A stretch of 64,000 bases of DNA from Siniperca chuatsi. Lineage: Eukaryota; Chordata; Actinopteri; Centrarchiformes; Sinipercidae. Positions 34,846-46,424 of the stretch are shown here, in pieces. The stretch spans positions 7,507,667-7,571,666 of the forward strand of contig NC_058043.1 in assembly GCF_020085105.1 (NCBI RefSeq). The letters run 5' to 3'. Numbering within the stretch: the first letter of the stretch is position 1; the number at the start of each line of letters is the position of its first letter. The notes under the pieces were generated by a model, which searched no databases, had not been told where the DNA came from, and saw nothing but the letters and a program-made list of their open reading frames with translations. Made by a program: the position numbers and the translations under genes.

Positions 34846-35897
34846 ACACCTACAGACTGGAGTGACTACCAGACAAACTGAGACGACCACATTGGTCAAA
34901 GATTACTGGACTGAATTCTATGAAATTTTATGGACTTGTTCTTCTGTATGAACAGAAGCTGTATTTTGTGTGTTTTCTTTGTGCAAGATGACATTTCCTG
35001 AGGAAATGACAGCAACAATATCTTTCAAGTTAAGAAAGAGAACATCTTATCATGCATGATGCATGAACCAAATCTGATTGCATCAGCAATTATTATCATG
35101 CCTCACTGTACTTCCAGTATTGGAAGTATATAATGCTATGGTAACATTGTTATCTTTTGATTGTTATTGATCAGACTGATCAAAAAACTGTCCTTTTTGT
35201 GGACATATTGTCATAATGGACTTTACCTCACTTAAATCTCTCTGGTGATTCAAAACTGATCTGTTGTAAGATCCAAATGTTTATCCTTTTTTCTAAAAGG
35301 TTTTCCTAATGGTACAATTTTCCTGTGATGCTTTTAAGCCTCACTGCGCGTCATGTGTTGGTACAACATAGTCCATAGCGTTATTTATTACCTCTTCAAA
35401 TGTATTGATGATTTGGAATTGATTCAAAATTGTCCTTTTTATGGACATTTTGTCATAATGGACTTTCCCTCACTTTATGTGATTACTGAAAAATGATCTG
35501 CTGTAAGATCAGTATGTTTCTCCTTCTACTGTAAAAGGTTTGTTTAATGTCACAGTTTTCCAGTGACAATGTAATTTGTACATTTTGAGAATTAATTGAG
35601 TTTAGTGGTTATTAAGAACTATGTGACCTGTTGTAAGGTCACGTTATACTATTTTTCTATTTTGTTCATTAAGTGCAAATGTTTTGACCCATTTGGGAAA
35701 CATATCTCAAAGGACAGTGAGTACTGTGTCCTCAAATATTGTAAATCATTTGTCTTTTATAAAGACAGCTGTTCCTTTACTCTCTCTGAGTACAGTGTGT
35801 CTTGTAGAAATCTACAAGTTGTTGTTGTTGTGATGTATCATCACCTCTAGTTGGGGCTTTCTTACTTGATGTGGCTCAATGTGCCTTGTTGAATAAA
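34846..35897 (+). other. Copy 4 3' UTR with hairpins and poly(A) signal
   Basis: The hairpin order is the same as in copy 2. AATAAA is at 35892-35897. Confidence 0.55.
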
Positions 35898-36329
35898 CAA
35901 ACACTGCCAGCTACAAATTTTGTGTTCTCATGTCCTTGTGTCTCATGGTTACCCGTTTTATAATGACGAAAGAGACTTTCTACGCTTATTTTAATTTTCA
36001 TTCAATTGATAGAGGTCTGCATCATTCTTCCTAACTTTGATTGACAACTTAAGATAGAGTTCAGCACATACAGTAATTGTTTTTTCACAACATACCCGTT
36101 TAAAGTTAAACATAGTAATGTGGTTCAATTAAGATTTTTGACAAAGGGGGATTATCAATTTTATGTCACTCTCTTTATATGGAGTAAGTCAAGTAATCAA
36201 ACCAAATGAGAAAAAGTACATTTCAAAGAGACTCTTGCTGAGCCTGTATTTTGATATAACTGTCAGTTTCAAGTATTGTAATGGAAAAAGTGTTAAGTTA
36301 ACCATTGTCTCTTTAAAGAGGTCTGACAT

Positions 36330-38840
36330 TGTATCTAACAAGGTGCACAATAAGACACACTTCTATTGTTCCTCCAGTGAAAGGACAGAGTGTGGGAAAC
36401 CAGAGGAAACTCACTCACAGAGCCCTGTGGGACAATACATCCAGACCTTTGCCCTGAAGAGACAGAGATCAAAAGGGACCCTGGTTCTTAAAATTGGAAT
36501 TTGTTTTAAACCATACCTTTGGTTGTAAATCTTCCTCTGATGTAAATCAGCATTATCACTTTTTAGAATATTGTCATTTCATATTGTCAGTCAAGCTTCA
36601 AGTCTGTCCTTGACTATGGAGATATTCTGTATTGTCATGTTGACCCCTCAACACTTCAGCAGTTAAATCCTGTGTATCATAGTGCATTACGCTTGATCAC
36701 AAATGACACATTTTCTACTCATCATTCTTCTTTGTATCACACGGTTGGATGGATTTCCTTACAGTCAAGAAGAAACAGCCATCTCCTGTTATTCATCTAT
36801 AAAGCTCTACTGTTGAAGCTTCCAAACTACCTCACATCTCTTCTCTCATTTAAATCTAGTAACTACAGTACACAATCCAGTAACTACTTAACCTCAGATA
36901 TCTCCCATGTACCCACTAATGTTGGCAGAACTGGTTTCAGGGACTATACACCTTTTAAATGCAATGAACTGCAAACTGCCCTCAAACTAGAGTCCTACAT
37001 TCCCCTTGGAGATTTTAAAGCTTTTTATCTGATGTTTTTTTAAGATTCCTGTAACTGTTTTTATACTAATTCCTTGTTTATTGTGTTGATTGTGTTCTTC
37101 TGAATGTTTCTTGTTCTCAGGTCTCTCATGGAAAACAGATCTTAATCTCACTGAGGCTGCCTGACTAAATAAAGAAATAGTTTTTTTTTTTTTTTTAAAT
37201 CATCGAGTGAGAGCCAATATGTTTAGCATTGTCTTTGAAAAAGTTTCACTTATGTATTTTAACCTGTAAAACACATTTAAGCATAAGAATTTGGTTCATT
37301 TTACTTAACACTATGTTTCTCAGAATTACGACCTGTGATACTCGGGCTTTGAACAGCAAACAGCTGAAACATAAAACTACGGCACACGGTTCACATGCCT
37401 AGAGGCTGTTGAGAAATATCTAGTAGACCACTTGAACATAAAGGACATTGAGAGCAAACCAGAACTAACATTGCTGAATAACTTATGACCATCTTTTAAG
37501 GTTCATTTCCCATGTTAGCAAGCAAAGTCAATTGTCACACTTCCTGTCTAGTTAATTATTACCTGAGTGGGAAAAAATGCATAATCGGGCGATCTGCTCT
37601 GATATTCTGACCCCAACCCAGTACAAAAACATGAGATTTAGAATTTTACAATATTAATTACTTATCTATATGTCTAAAATGTACAAGAAATAATTTTGAT
37701 GGTCTCTACATATTTAAGTGCCCACTTTAACTATAAATGGTAGCATTACGTTGTTTTTTAAGGGGGTGTCCACAATGTCTGTACCAAACAGTAGAATCCT
37801 CAGAAAGTCCATTCGTAGGGGGGCACATGCCTATTTTCTGCTAATGGACGGAGTGTGGGAAAGCTCTGGAGAGCAGAGTTGAGTGTGAATGACATTCATC
37901 CCACCAGCAGCCAGCAAATGATTCTCCAAAGGGATTTGGCACACTTCAGGAAACAGCTGCCCCCCAGGAAACCTCCCACCCTCGTGTGTAGAGCTGAAAT
38001 TTAGATCCAGTTGATGATCAGTAATGAGGCGTGATTATGACTGGAGGTTCGCAATGGATGACAATAACAATGATTGGACTCAAGATATGAGATGGTAAGT
38101 CATTTTGGTGATTTTCTATCATAGACTGTTCACCAAGATTTCAAATTTTGCTAACAGTCAGAGCCAAGCCAATGGCATCCTTTCCCTCCAGATGGCTGGT
38201 GATGTCAGACTCTGTTTCTATAACAACACACGGCCAGCATCTGTCACAGAAGTCCCTTTGTGCTTCATTGACCACATCATACAGGGAGTCAGTGTGGGAA
38301 ACTGAGCTCAACCTGTTACTCACACTGACTACAAGGCACGTGTCAAAAGGCTGGACAGCAGCATGGTTATTGTGTTGAGTTTCTTTTACGTGCCTTAGTG
38401 GGCATCACAGTCTAACATCTTATATTACTGTTGTGCAAAATCTTATATTTTTGATTAGGCAAAATTAAAGTGAAACAGATTACGTTAAAAAACAAAATGA
38501 AATATCTAACTTAACTATCAATTCAAAAAAAGTGATTTCACCTGCTACATTTCAGGTTTTGGCTCAATAAAATAGTTACACAAGAAAAAAACAAAAATTC
38601 CACTTAGTTATATATATATTTACTTCTATCATACATGTAATTCATACATCACACCATAAATGTTATTCCCTCACGTGTGTGATGGGATGATGAGCGTGTG
38701 CTCAGTCAAAGTCATTGATCCCAGCATCAGGCAGCAGATCGGCTCTCTCTACAGGGTCAACACTTTCCCAGATTCACACAGAGCTCTGTGAGTCTCTCTC
38801 CATCACCCCCCCAGTCCTCCACCTGTTCCCCTGAGATCTA
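36330..38840 (+). promoter_or_regulatory. Unit 5 distal blocks M0-M3
   Basis: TGTGGGAA at 36391-36398 (M0), 37854-37861 (M1) and 38293-38300 (M2); CACGTG in M3 at 38672-38677. An L2 fragment lies between M0 and M1, as in unit 2. Confidence 0.55.
36577..37200 (+). mobile_element. 5'-truncated L2-type LINE, unit 5 copy
   Basis: Near-identical to the unit 2 fragment (HSALRLITND, GWISLQSRRNSHLL), inserted at the same place. It was therefore carried by unit duplication, not by a second insertion. It ends in AAATAAAG and a long T/A run. Confidence 0.75.
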
Positions 38841-38908
38841 ATCATTGTCCCCCAGGCAATAACAGCATTCACAGTGCTGCACCCCATATTGTCTCACCAA
38901 GCTCTCTG

Positions 38909-38982
38909 ATTGGCTGAGACTGTGAGAAACTCCAGCCAGACCCAAACCCACACATTCATATGGAGATGTGGGACTATAAATA
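38909..38982 (+). promoter_or_regulatory. Copy 5 promoter (class B)
   Basis: ATTGG 38909-38913; TGTGAGAA 38921-38928, N16, AACCCACA 38945-38952; TATAAATA 38975-38982. Confidence 0.75.
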
Positions 38983-39048
38983 GGAGGGATGAAGCCAGCA
39001 GAGATCAGATTCTCTCTACAGAGACCTCTACAGCTCAGAGATCCAGCC

Positions 39049-39646
39049 ATGGCACCTACAATCACTGCAGCAATGACCAACTCTCAGGAGCATCTGACTC
39101 TGACCCACAAGGTAAACTGAAGATTCAAGAAAACTTAATGCTTCGTGAAAGGTTTCTTTGTGAATGCTAACACTATACTCCAGGATAAGTTTCTTAATGA
39201 CTTTGTTCTTCTTCCTGCAGCTCAGAAAGCCTCTGGTGGAGAAGTTACGCAGAGAGCGAATCAACAGCAGCATTGAGCAGCTCAAGTCTCTCCTGGGTCC
39301 AGAGTTCCTCAAACAGCAGCCAGACTCCAAGCTGGAGAAAGCAGACATCCTGGAGATGACCGTTTGTGTCCTGAGACGACTGCAGCAGCAGCAGCATCAA
39401 GCTGTGGACTCAGCAGCTGTTGATCAGGGCTACTCCAGGTGTGTCCAAGAGGTGGAACACTTCCTGTCCAAGGAACAGGTGAAGACACAGTCCCAGAGAA
39501 GACTTCTGACCGACTTCAACAAGCTGCAGTCTTCCTCTGATAAGAACCTGAGAGAGGCTGACTTCTCTCTTCTGAGCTCCACAGTCCAGACCAGCATCAC
39601 CACAGAGAAGAGTCCAGCCAACAGCGCCCCCTGGAGGCCGTGGTAG
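39049..39646 (+). CDS. hes5-like: hes5/her-like bHLH-Orange repressor, copy 5
   Basis: Exons 39049-39111 and 39221-39646, 162 aa, intact. It ends SPANSAPWRPW with Pro, as do copies 1, 6 and 7. Its acceptor tract CTTCCTGCAG matches copies 6 and 7 while its upstream LINE matches unit 2, so it links the older and younger parts of the array. Confidence 0.91.
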
Positions 39647-40702
39647 ACACCTACAGACTGGAGTGACTACCAGACAAACTGAGACGACCACATTGGTCAA
39701 AGATTACTGGACTGAATTCTATGAAATTTTATGGACTTGTTCTTCTGTATGAACAGAAGCTGTATTTTGTGTGTTTTCTTTGTGCAAGATGACATTTCCT
39801 GAGGAAATGACAGCAACAATATCTTTCAAGTTAAGAAAGAGAACATCTTATCATGCATGATGCATGAACCAAATCTGATTGCATCAGCAATTATTATCAT
39901 GCCTCACTGTACTTCCAGTATTGGAAGTATATAATGCTATGGTAACATCTGTTATCTTTTGATTGATATTGATCAGACTGATCAAAAAACCTTAAATGTC
40001 CTTTTTGTGGACATATTGTCATAATGGACTTTACCTCACTTAAATCTCTGGTGATTCAAAACTGATCTGTTGTAAGATCCAAATGTTTATCCTTTTTTCT
40101 AAAAGGTTTTCCTAATGGTACAATTTTCCTGTGATGCTTTTAAGCCTCACTGCGCGTCATGTGTTGGTACAACATAGTCCATAGCGTTATTTATTACCTC
40201 TTGAAAGGTTTTGATGATTTGGAATTGATTCAAAATTGTCCTTTTTATGGACATTTTGTCATAATGGACTTTCCCTCACTTTATGTGATAACTGAAAAAT
40301 TATCTGCTGTAAGATCAGTATGTTTCTCCTTCTACTGTAAAAGGTTTGTTTAATGTCACAGTTTTCCAGTGACAATGTAATTTGTACATTTTGAGAATCA
40401 ATTGAGTTTAGTGGTTATTAAGAACTATGTGACCTGTTGTAAGGTCAGTTTTTACTATGTTTTATTTTGTTCATTAAGTGCAAATGTTTTGATCCATTTG
40501 GGAAAAAAATCTCAAAGGACAGTGAGTACTGTGTCCTCAAATATTGTAAATCGTTTGTCTTTTATAAAGACAGCTGTTCCTTTACTCTCTCTGAGTACAG
40601 TGTGTCTTGTAGAAATCTACAAGTTGTTGTTGTTGTGATGTATCATCACCTCTAGTTGGAACTTAATTACTTGATGTGGCTCAATGTGCCTTGTTGAATA
40701 AA
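39647..40702 (+). other. Copy 5 3' UTR with hairpins and poly(A) signal
   Basis: The hairpin series is present. AATAAA is at 40697-40702. Confidence 0.55.
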
Positions 40703-41429
40703 CAAACACTGCCAGCTACAAATTTTGTGTTCTCATGTCCTTGTGTGTCATGGTTACCAGCTTTATAATGACGAAGGAGAGACTTTCTACACTTATTTTC
40801 ATTTTCACTTCATTGATAGAGGTCTGCATCATTCTTCAAACTTTGATTGACAAATCAAGATAAATTTCAGCACACACAAATTCATAACTTACCTGTTTAG
40901 TTTAAAACTAAGCATAGTAATGTGATTCAATTAAGATTTTGATGAGGGATTATGAATTTTATGTCAATCTATTTATATGGAGTACTAGTAGTAAATTGTT
41001 AGTTTCACATGTTTTAATGAAAAAAGTGTAAAGTTAACCATTCTCTCTTTAAAGAGGTCTGACATTGTATCTAACAACGTGCACAATAAGACACACTTCT
41101 ATTGTTCCTCCAGTGAAAGGACAGAGTGTGGGAAACCAGAGGAAACTCACTCACAGAGCCCTGTGGGACAATACATCCAGACCTTTGCCCTGAAGAGACA
41201 GAGATCAAAAGGGACCCTAGTTCTTAAAATTGGAATTTGTGTTAAATCATACCTTTGGTTGTAAATCTTCCTCTGATGTAAATCAGCATTACAACTTTTT
41301 AGAATTTTGTCATTTCATCGAGTCAGAGACAATATTTTTAGGCTGTGTTTGACAAAGTTTCTGCCAGTTACTCTATGTAATTTAACCTGTTAAACGCATA
41401 TGCTAAGAGGCTGTTTAACGCAGCGAAAT

Positions 41430-41995
41430 ACAGATGGGTGACAACTTAAAAGAAAAACCAACATGAAGTGTCTTAGCATGGAGTCAGACCACCACGAGCC
41501 TCCAGAACAGCTTCAGTGCTCCTTGCCAAGTCTGTGGAAGTCTGTGAAAGGGATGAACACCATTCCTCCACAAGATGTTCCCTCACTGATATATACCACC
41601 TTTATTTAATCAGGTAATCTCATTTAGATCAAGATCTCTTTTGCAAGAGAGACCTGAGTACAGCAGATAGAAAGAAAAATAAACATAGCCAGACATAACA
41701 AAAGGACATTTAGCATCAGAGACAGCCACAGACATCACTAAACAGATTTGAAGATGAAGGTTTATATTATATCATTTGGTCTTATGGAGATGGTGGTGGA
41801 GAGCATTGTCTTACACGTTGGTCCAAAATCTTCCATAGGTGTGAAACTGGGTTGAGATCTGGTGACTGTAAAGGCCGCAGCATTTTATTCACATCATTTT
41901 CAAACTCACTAAACCATTCAGTGAGGTCTGGTGCACGGAAGCATCTGCATTTGATTTGTTTCTCCACTCTTTTATTCAGGTTTTCCCTTTAATTT
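41430..41995 (-). mobile_element. Tc1-like transposase fragment interrupted by an L2 tail (unit 6)
   Basis: On the minus strand the frame 41967-41782 reads [15 protein letters not shown] and then [20 protein letters not shown], the SPDLNPIEHLW motif of Tc1/mariner transposases. The part at 41440-41590 (CACCACGAGCCTCCAGAACA) is its continuation. Between them, at about 41591-41775, lies a reversed L2-type 3' tail (TTTATTTAATCAGGTAATCT). The transposase is a dead fragment. Confidence 0.7.
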
Positions 41996-43170
41996 GTCCC
42001 CGTCTGTATCTAGCGTTAGACCACTTGGCCTTAAGGTTTATGTAAATTTATGTTACTTCTGGTTTGTTACCTGACACTGAGAACAAACCAGAACAAACAT
42101 TCATTTACTAAATAAATAACTTAGAAAACAGGACAGTTCTCACCGCATTCACGTCACATTATTGTCTTATTAGCTAAGCTAACTTACATTTATTATTCAA
42201 CACCACGGACAGCGACATTTTAACAGAAGTCCCAAACAGTTGTGAGGCAATGTCACAAATAATCAAATGTTACAGCTTAGGAGGACAATACAGCTAGTGG
42301 TAGAAAATAAAGCTTTAGCTAACAGTTACTCACCTCTGAAACTTAGGGACGAGGGTCGGTGGTGAAATGTCTGAGAATAATATCCTTTCAGTCACAACTG
42401 CACCGGTTTCTCTCAAAGGCCAAGCATGGTCCATCAATGTTCAGTGAAAATGTCCGTTAAATCCGTTAACGGCTGAAACGATTTTTAGATGCGAACCGAT
42501 CTCTGTTCTTCTGGCTTTTGTATAAACAGACAGACTAAAGTTTTAGAGAGACTTCCTTTGGTTTGTTAGTCCAAACAGCATCCGCATGGTGGTTGGAGTC
42601 CCAACGGAGAACCTCAGATCCAGTCTTTTGGAGATAGACGAGCTGGGCTAACAGACTGTCCTGGACCAACGTTAGCCGTTAGCTAACGTTAACCGCTGAG
42701 GTGTTGGCTTCCTGTCACTGTCCTGAGTTTCTTCACTTGTTACACGCCTCGTCCCCTAACATTTCCTCAGGTGCTGTACTATCTGGCCTCCCTACTACTC
42801 GTGTAAACTTTGAGTCACAAGTAGTTTTAAAGACCGGCTTCTACTGTTAATTTTTGACAAGAGTTAGCAATCTTAATTTTGGCGCGTGAGGTGTTATCCA
42901 GTATACTTCCTGTCATATTAATTATGACCTGAGGGGACAAAATCAAATAATGACACGTTCCGCCCTGATGTTCAGACCCCGACTCATTACACAGACATGA
43001 TGTTTTAGCATTTTACAATATTAATTAATTAATCGTGTGTCTAAAATGTGAAGTACTTCATTCTAAATTTTCACATATTGCTTAAGTACCCACTTTTTAC
43101 TTTAATGGATGATTCTTTTTTTGATGGGGCCCAGTCTCTACCCTCAGGAGCAGGAAACTGCTTGTGTACA
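41996..43170. other. Unidentified unit-specific segment (units 6-8)
   Basis: About 1.2 kb with a near-palindrome GTTAGCCGTTAGCTAACGTT at 42673 and no protein-like frame. It recurs at about 47350-48500 and 52700-53860. Part of its right end (from about 42920) is homologous to 37560-37790 in unit 5. No function is visible. Confidence 0.5.
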
Positions 43171-44283
43171 GGATCCTCAGAAAGTCCATTTGTAGGGGGG
43201 CACATGCCTATTTTCTGCTAATGGACGGAGTGTGGGAAAGCTCTGGAGAGCAGAGTTGAGTGTGAATGACATTCATCCCACCAGCAGCCAGCAAATGATT
43301 CTCCAAAGGGATTTGGCACACTTCAGGAAACAGCTGCCCCCCAGGAAACCTCCCACCCTCGTGTGTAGAGCTGAAATTTAGATCCAGTTGATGATCAGTA
43401 ATGAGGCGTGATTATGACTGGAGGTTCGCAATGGATGACAATAACAATGATTGGACTCAAGATATGAGATGGTAAGTCATTTTGGTGATTTTCTATCATA
43501 GACTGTTCACCAAGATTTCAAATTTTGCTAACAGTCAGAGCCAGCCAATGGCATCCTTTCCTCAGATGGCTGGTGATGTCAGACTCTGTTTCTATAACAA
43601 CACACGGCCAGCATCTGTCACAGAAGTCCCTTTGTGCTTCATTGACCACATCATACAGGGAGTCAGTGTGGGAAACTGAGCTCAACCTGTTACTCACACT
43701 GACTACAAGGCACGTGTCAAAAGGCTGGACAGCAGCATGGTTATTGTGTTGAGTTTCTTTTACGTGCTTTAGTGGGCATCACAGTCTAACATCTTATATT
43801 ACTGTTGTGCAAATGCTTATATTTTTGATTAGGCAAAATTAAAGTGAAACAGATTACGTTAAATAAACAAAATGAAATATCTAACTTAACTATCAATTCA
43901 AAAAAAGTGATTTCACCTGCTACATTTCAGGTTTTGGCTCAATAAAATAGTTACACAAGAAAAAAACAAAAATTCCACTTAGTTATATATATATTTACTT
44001 CTATCATACATGTAATTCATACATCACACCATAAATGTTATTCCCTCACGTGTGTGATGGGATGATGAGCGTGTGCTCAGTCAAAGTCATTGATCCCAGC
44101 ATCAGGCAGCAGGTCGGCTCTCTCTACAGGGTCAACACTTTCCCAGATTCACACAGAGCTCTGTGAGTCTCTCTCCATCACCCCCCCAGTCCTCCACCTG
44201 TTCCCCTGAGATCTAATCATTGTCCCCCAGGCAATAACAGCATTCACAGTGCTGCACCCCATATTGTCTCACCAAGCTCTCTG

Positions 44284-44358
44284 ATTGGCTGAGACTGTGA
44301 GAAAACTCCAGCCAGACCCAAACCCACACATTCATATGGAGATGTGGGACTATAAATA
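44284..44358 (+). promoter_or_regulatory. Copy 6 promoter (class B, 17-nt spacer)
   Basis: ATTGG 44284-44288; TGTGAGAA 44296-44303, then 17 nt because of one extra A, then AACCCACA 44321-44328; TATAAATA 44351-44358. Confidence 0.75.
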
Positions 44359-44424
44359 GGAGGGATGAAGCCAGCAGAGATCAGATTCTCTCTACAGAGA
44401 CCTCTACAGCTCAGAGATCCAGCC

Positions 44425-45025
44425 ATGGCACCTACAATCACTGCAGCAATGACCAATTCTCAGGAGCATCTGACTCTGACCCACAAGGTAAACTGAAGAT
44501 TCAAGAAAACTTAATGCTTCATGAAAGGTTTCTTTGTGAATGCTAACACTATATTCCAGGATAAGTTTATTAATGACTTTGTTCTTCTTCCTGCAGCTCA
44601 GAAAGCCTCTGGTGGAGAAGTTACGCAGAGAGCGAATCAACAGCAGCATTGAGCAGCTCAAGTCTCTCCTGGGTCCAGAGTTCCTCAAACAGCAGCCAGA
44701 CTCCAAGCTGGAGAAAGCAGACATCCTGGAGATGACCGTTTGTGTCCTGAGACGACTGCAGCAGCAGCAGCAGCATCAAGCTGTGGACTCAGCAGCTGTT
44801 GATCAGGGCTACTCCAGGTGTGTCCAAGAGGTGGAACACTTCCTGTCCAAGGAACAGGTGAAGACACAGTCCCAGAGAAGACTTCTGACCGACTTCAACA
44901 AGCTGCAGTCTTCCTCTGATAAGAACCTGAGAGAGGCTGACTTCTCTCTTCTGAGCTCCACAGTCCAGACCAGCATCACCACAGAGAAGAGTCCAGCCAA
45001 CAGCGCCCCCTGGAGGCCGTGGTAG
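44425..45025 (+). CDS. hes5-like: hes5/her-like bHLH-Orange repressor, copy 6
   Basis: Exons 44425-44487 and 44597-45025, 163 aa. One extra CAG codon gives QQQQQ after helix 2, where most copies have QQQQ. All domains are intact; it ends SPANSAPWRPW. Identical in translation to copy 7. Confidence 0.91.
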
Positions 45026-46067
45026 ACACCTACAGACTGGAGTGACTACCAGACAAACTGAGACGACCACATTGGTCAAAGATTACTGGACTGAATTCTA
45101 TGAAATTTTATGGACTTGTTCTTCTGTATGAACAGAAGCTGTATTTTGTGTGTTTTCTTTGTGCAAGATGACATTTCCTGAGGAAATGACAGCAACAATA
45201 TCTTTCAAGTTAAGAAAGAGAACATCTTGTCATGCATGATGCATGAACCAAATCTGATTGTATCAGCAATTATTATCATGCCTCACTGTACTTCCAGTAT
45301 TGGTAGTATATAATGCTATGGTAACATTGTTATCTTTTGATTGATATTGATCAGACTGATCAAAAAACCTTAAATGTCCTTTTTGTGGACATATTGTCAT
45401 AATGGACTTTACCTCACTTAAATCTCTGGTGATTCAAAACTGATCTGTTGTAAGATCCAAATGTTTATCCTTTTTTCTAAAAGGTTTTCCTAATGGTACA
45501 GTTTTCCTGTGATGCTTTTAAGCCTCACTGCGCGTCATGTGTTGGTACAACATAGTCCATAGCGTTATTTATTACCTCTTGAAAGGTTTTGATAATTTGG
45601 AATTGATTCAAAATTGTCCTTTTTATGGACATTTTGTCATAATGGACTTTATGTGATAACTGAAAAATTATCTGTTCTAAGATCAGTATGTTTCTCCTTC
45701 TACCGTAAAAGGTTTGTTTAATGTCACAGTTTTCCAGTGACAATGTAATTTGTACATTTTGAGAATCAATTGAGTTTAGTGGTTATTAAGAACTATGTGA
45801 CCTGTTGTAAGGTCAGTTTTTACTATGTTTTATTTTGTTCATTAAGTGCAAATGTTTTGATCCATTTGGGAAAAAAATCTCAAAGGACAGTGAGTACTGT
45901 GTCCTCAAATATTGTAAATCGTTTGTCTTTTATAAAGACAGCTGTTCCTTTACTCTCTCTGAGTACAGTGTGTCTTGTAGAAATCTACAAGTTGTTGTTG
46001 TGATGTATCATCACCTCTAGTTGGAGCTATCTTACTTGATGTGGCTCATTGTGCCTTGTTGAATAAA
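45026..46067 (+). other. Copy 6 3' UTR with hairpins and poly(A) signal
   Basis: The hairpin series is present; one GTT unit is shorter than in copy 5 before GTGATG/CATCAC. AATAAA is at 46062-46067. Confidence 0.55.
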
Positions 46068-46424
46068 CAAACACTGCCAGCTACAAATTTTGTGTTCTCA
46101 TGTCCTTGTGTGTCATGGTTACCAGCTTTATAATGACGAAGGAGAGACTTTCTACACTTATTTTCATTTTCACTTCATTGATAGAGGTCTGCATCATTCT
46201 TCAAACTTTGATTGACAAATCAAGATAAATTTCAGCACACACAAATTCATAACTTACCTGTTTAGTTTAAAACTAAGCATAGTAATGTGATTCAATTAAG
46301 ATTTTGATGAGGATTATGAATTTTATGTCAATCTATTTATATGGAGTACTAGTAGTAAATTGTTAGTTTCACATGTTTTAATGAAAAAAGTGTAAAGTTA
46401 ACCATTCTCTCTTTAAAGAGGTCT

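Larger units (their letters stand above)
41060..44210 (+). promoter_or_regulatory. Unit 6 distal blocks M0-M3
   Basis: TGTGGGAA at 41127-41134 (M0), 43231-43238 (M1) and 43667-43674 (M2); CACGTG in M3 at 44047-44052. M0 and M1 are 2 kb apart here because of the transposon-bearing insert. Confidence 0.55.
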
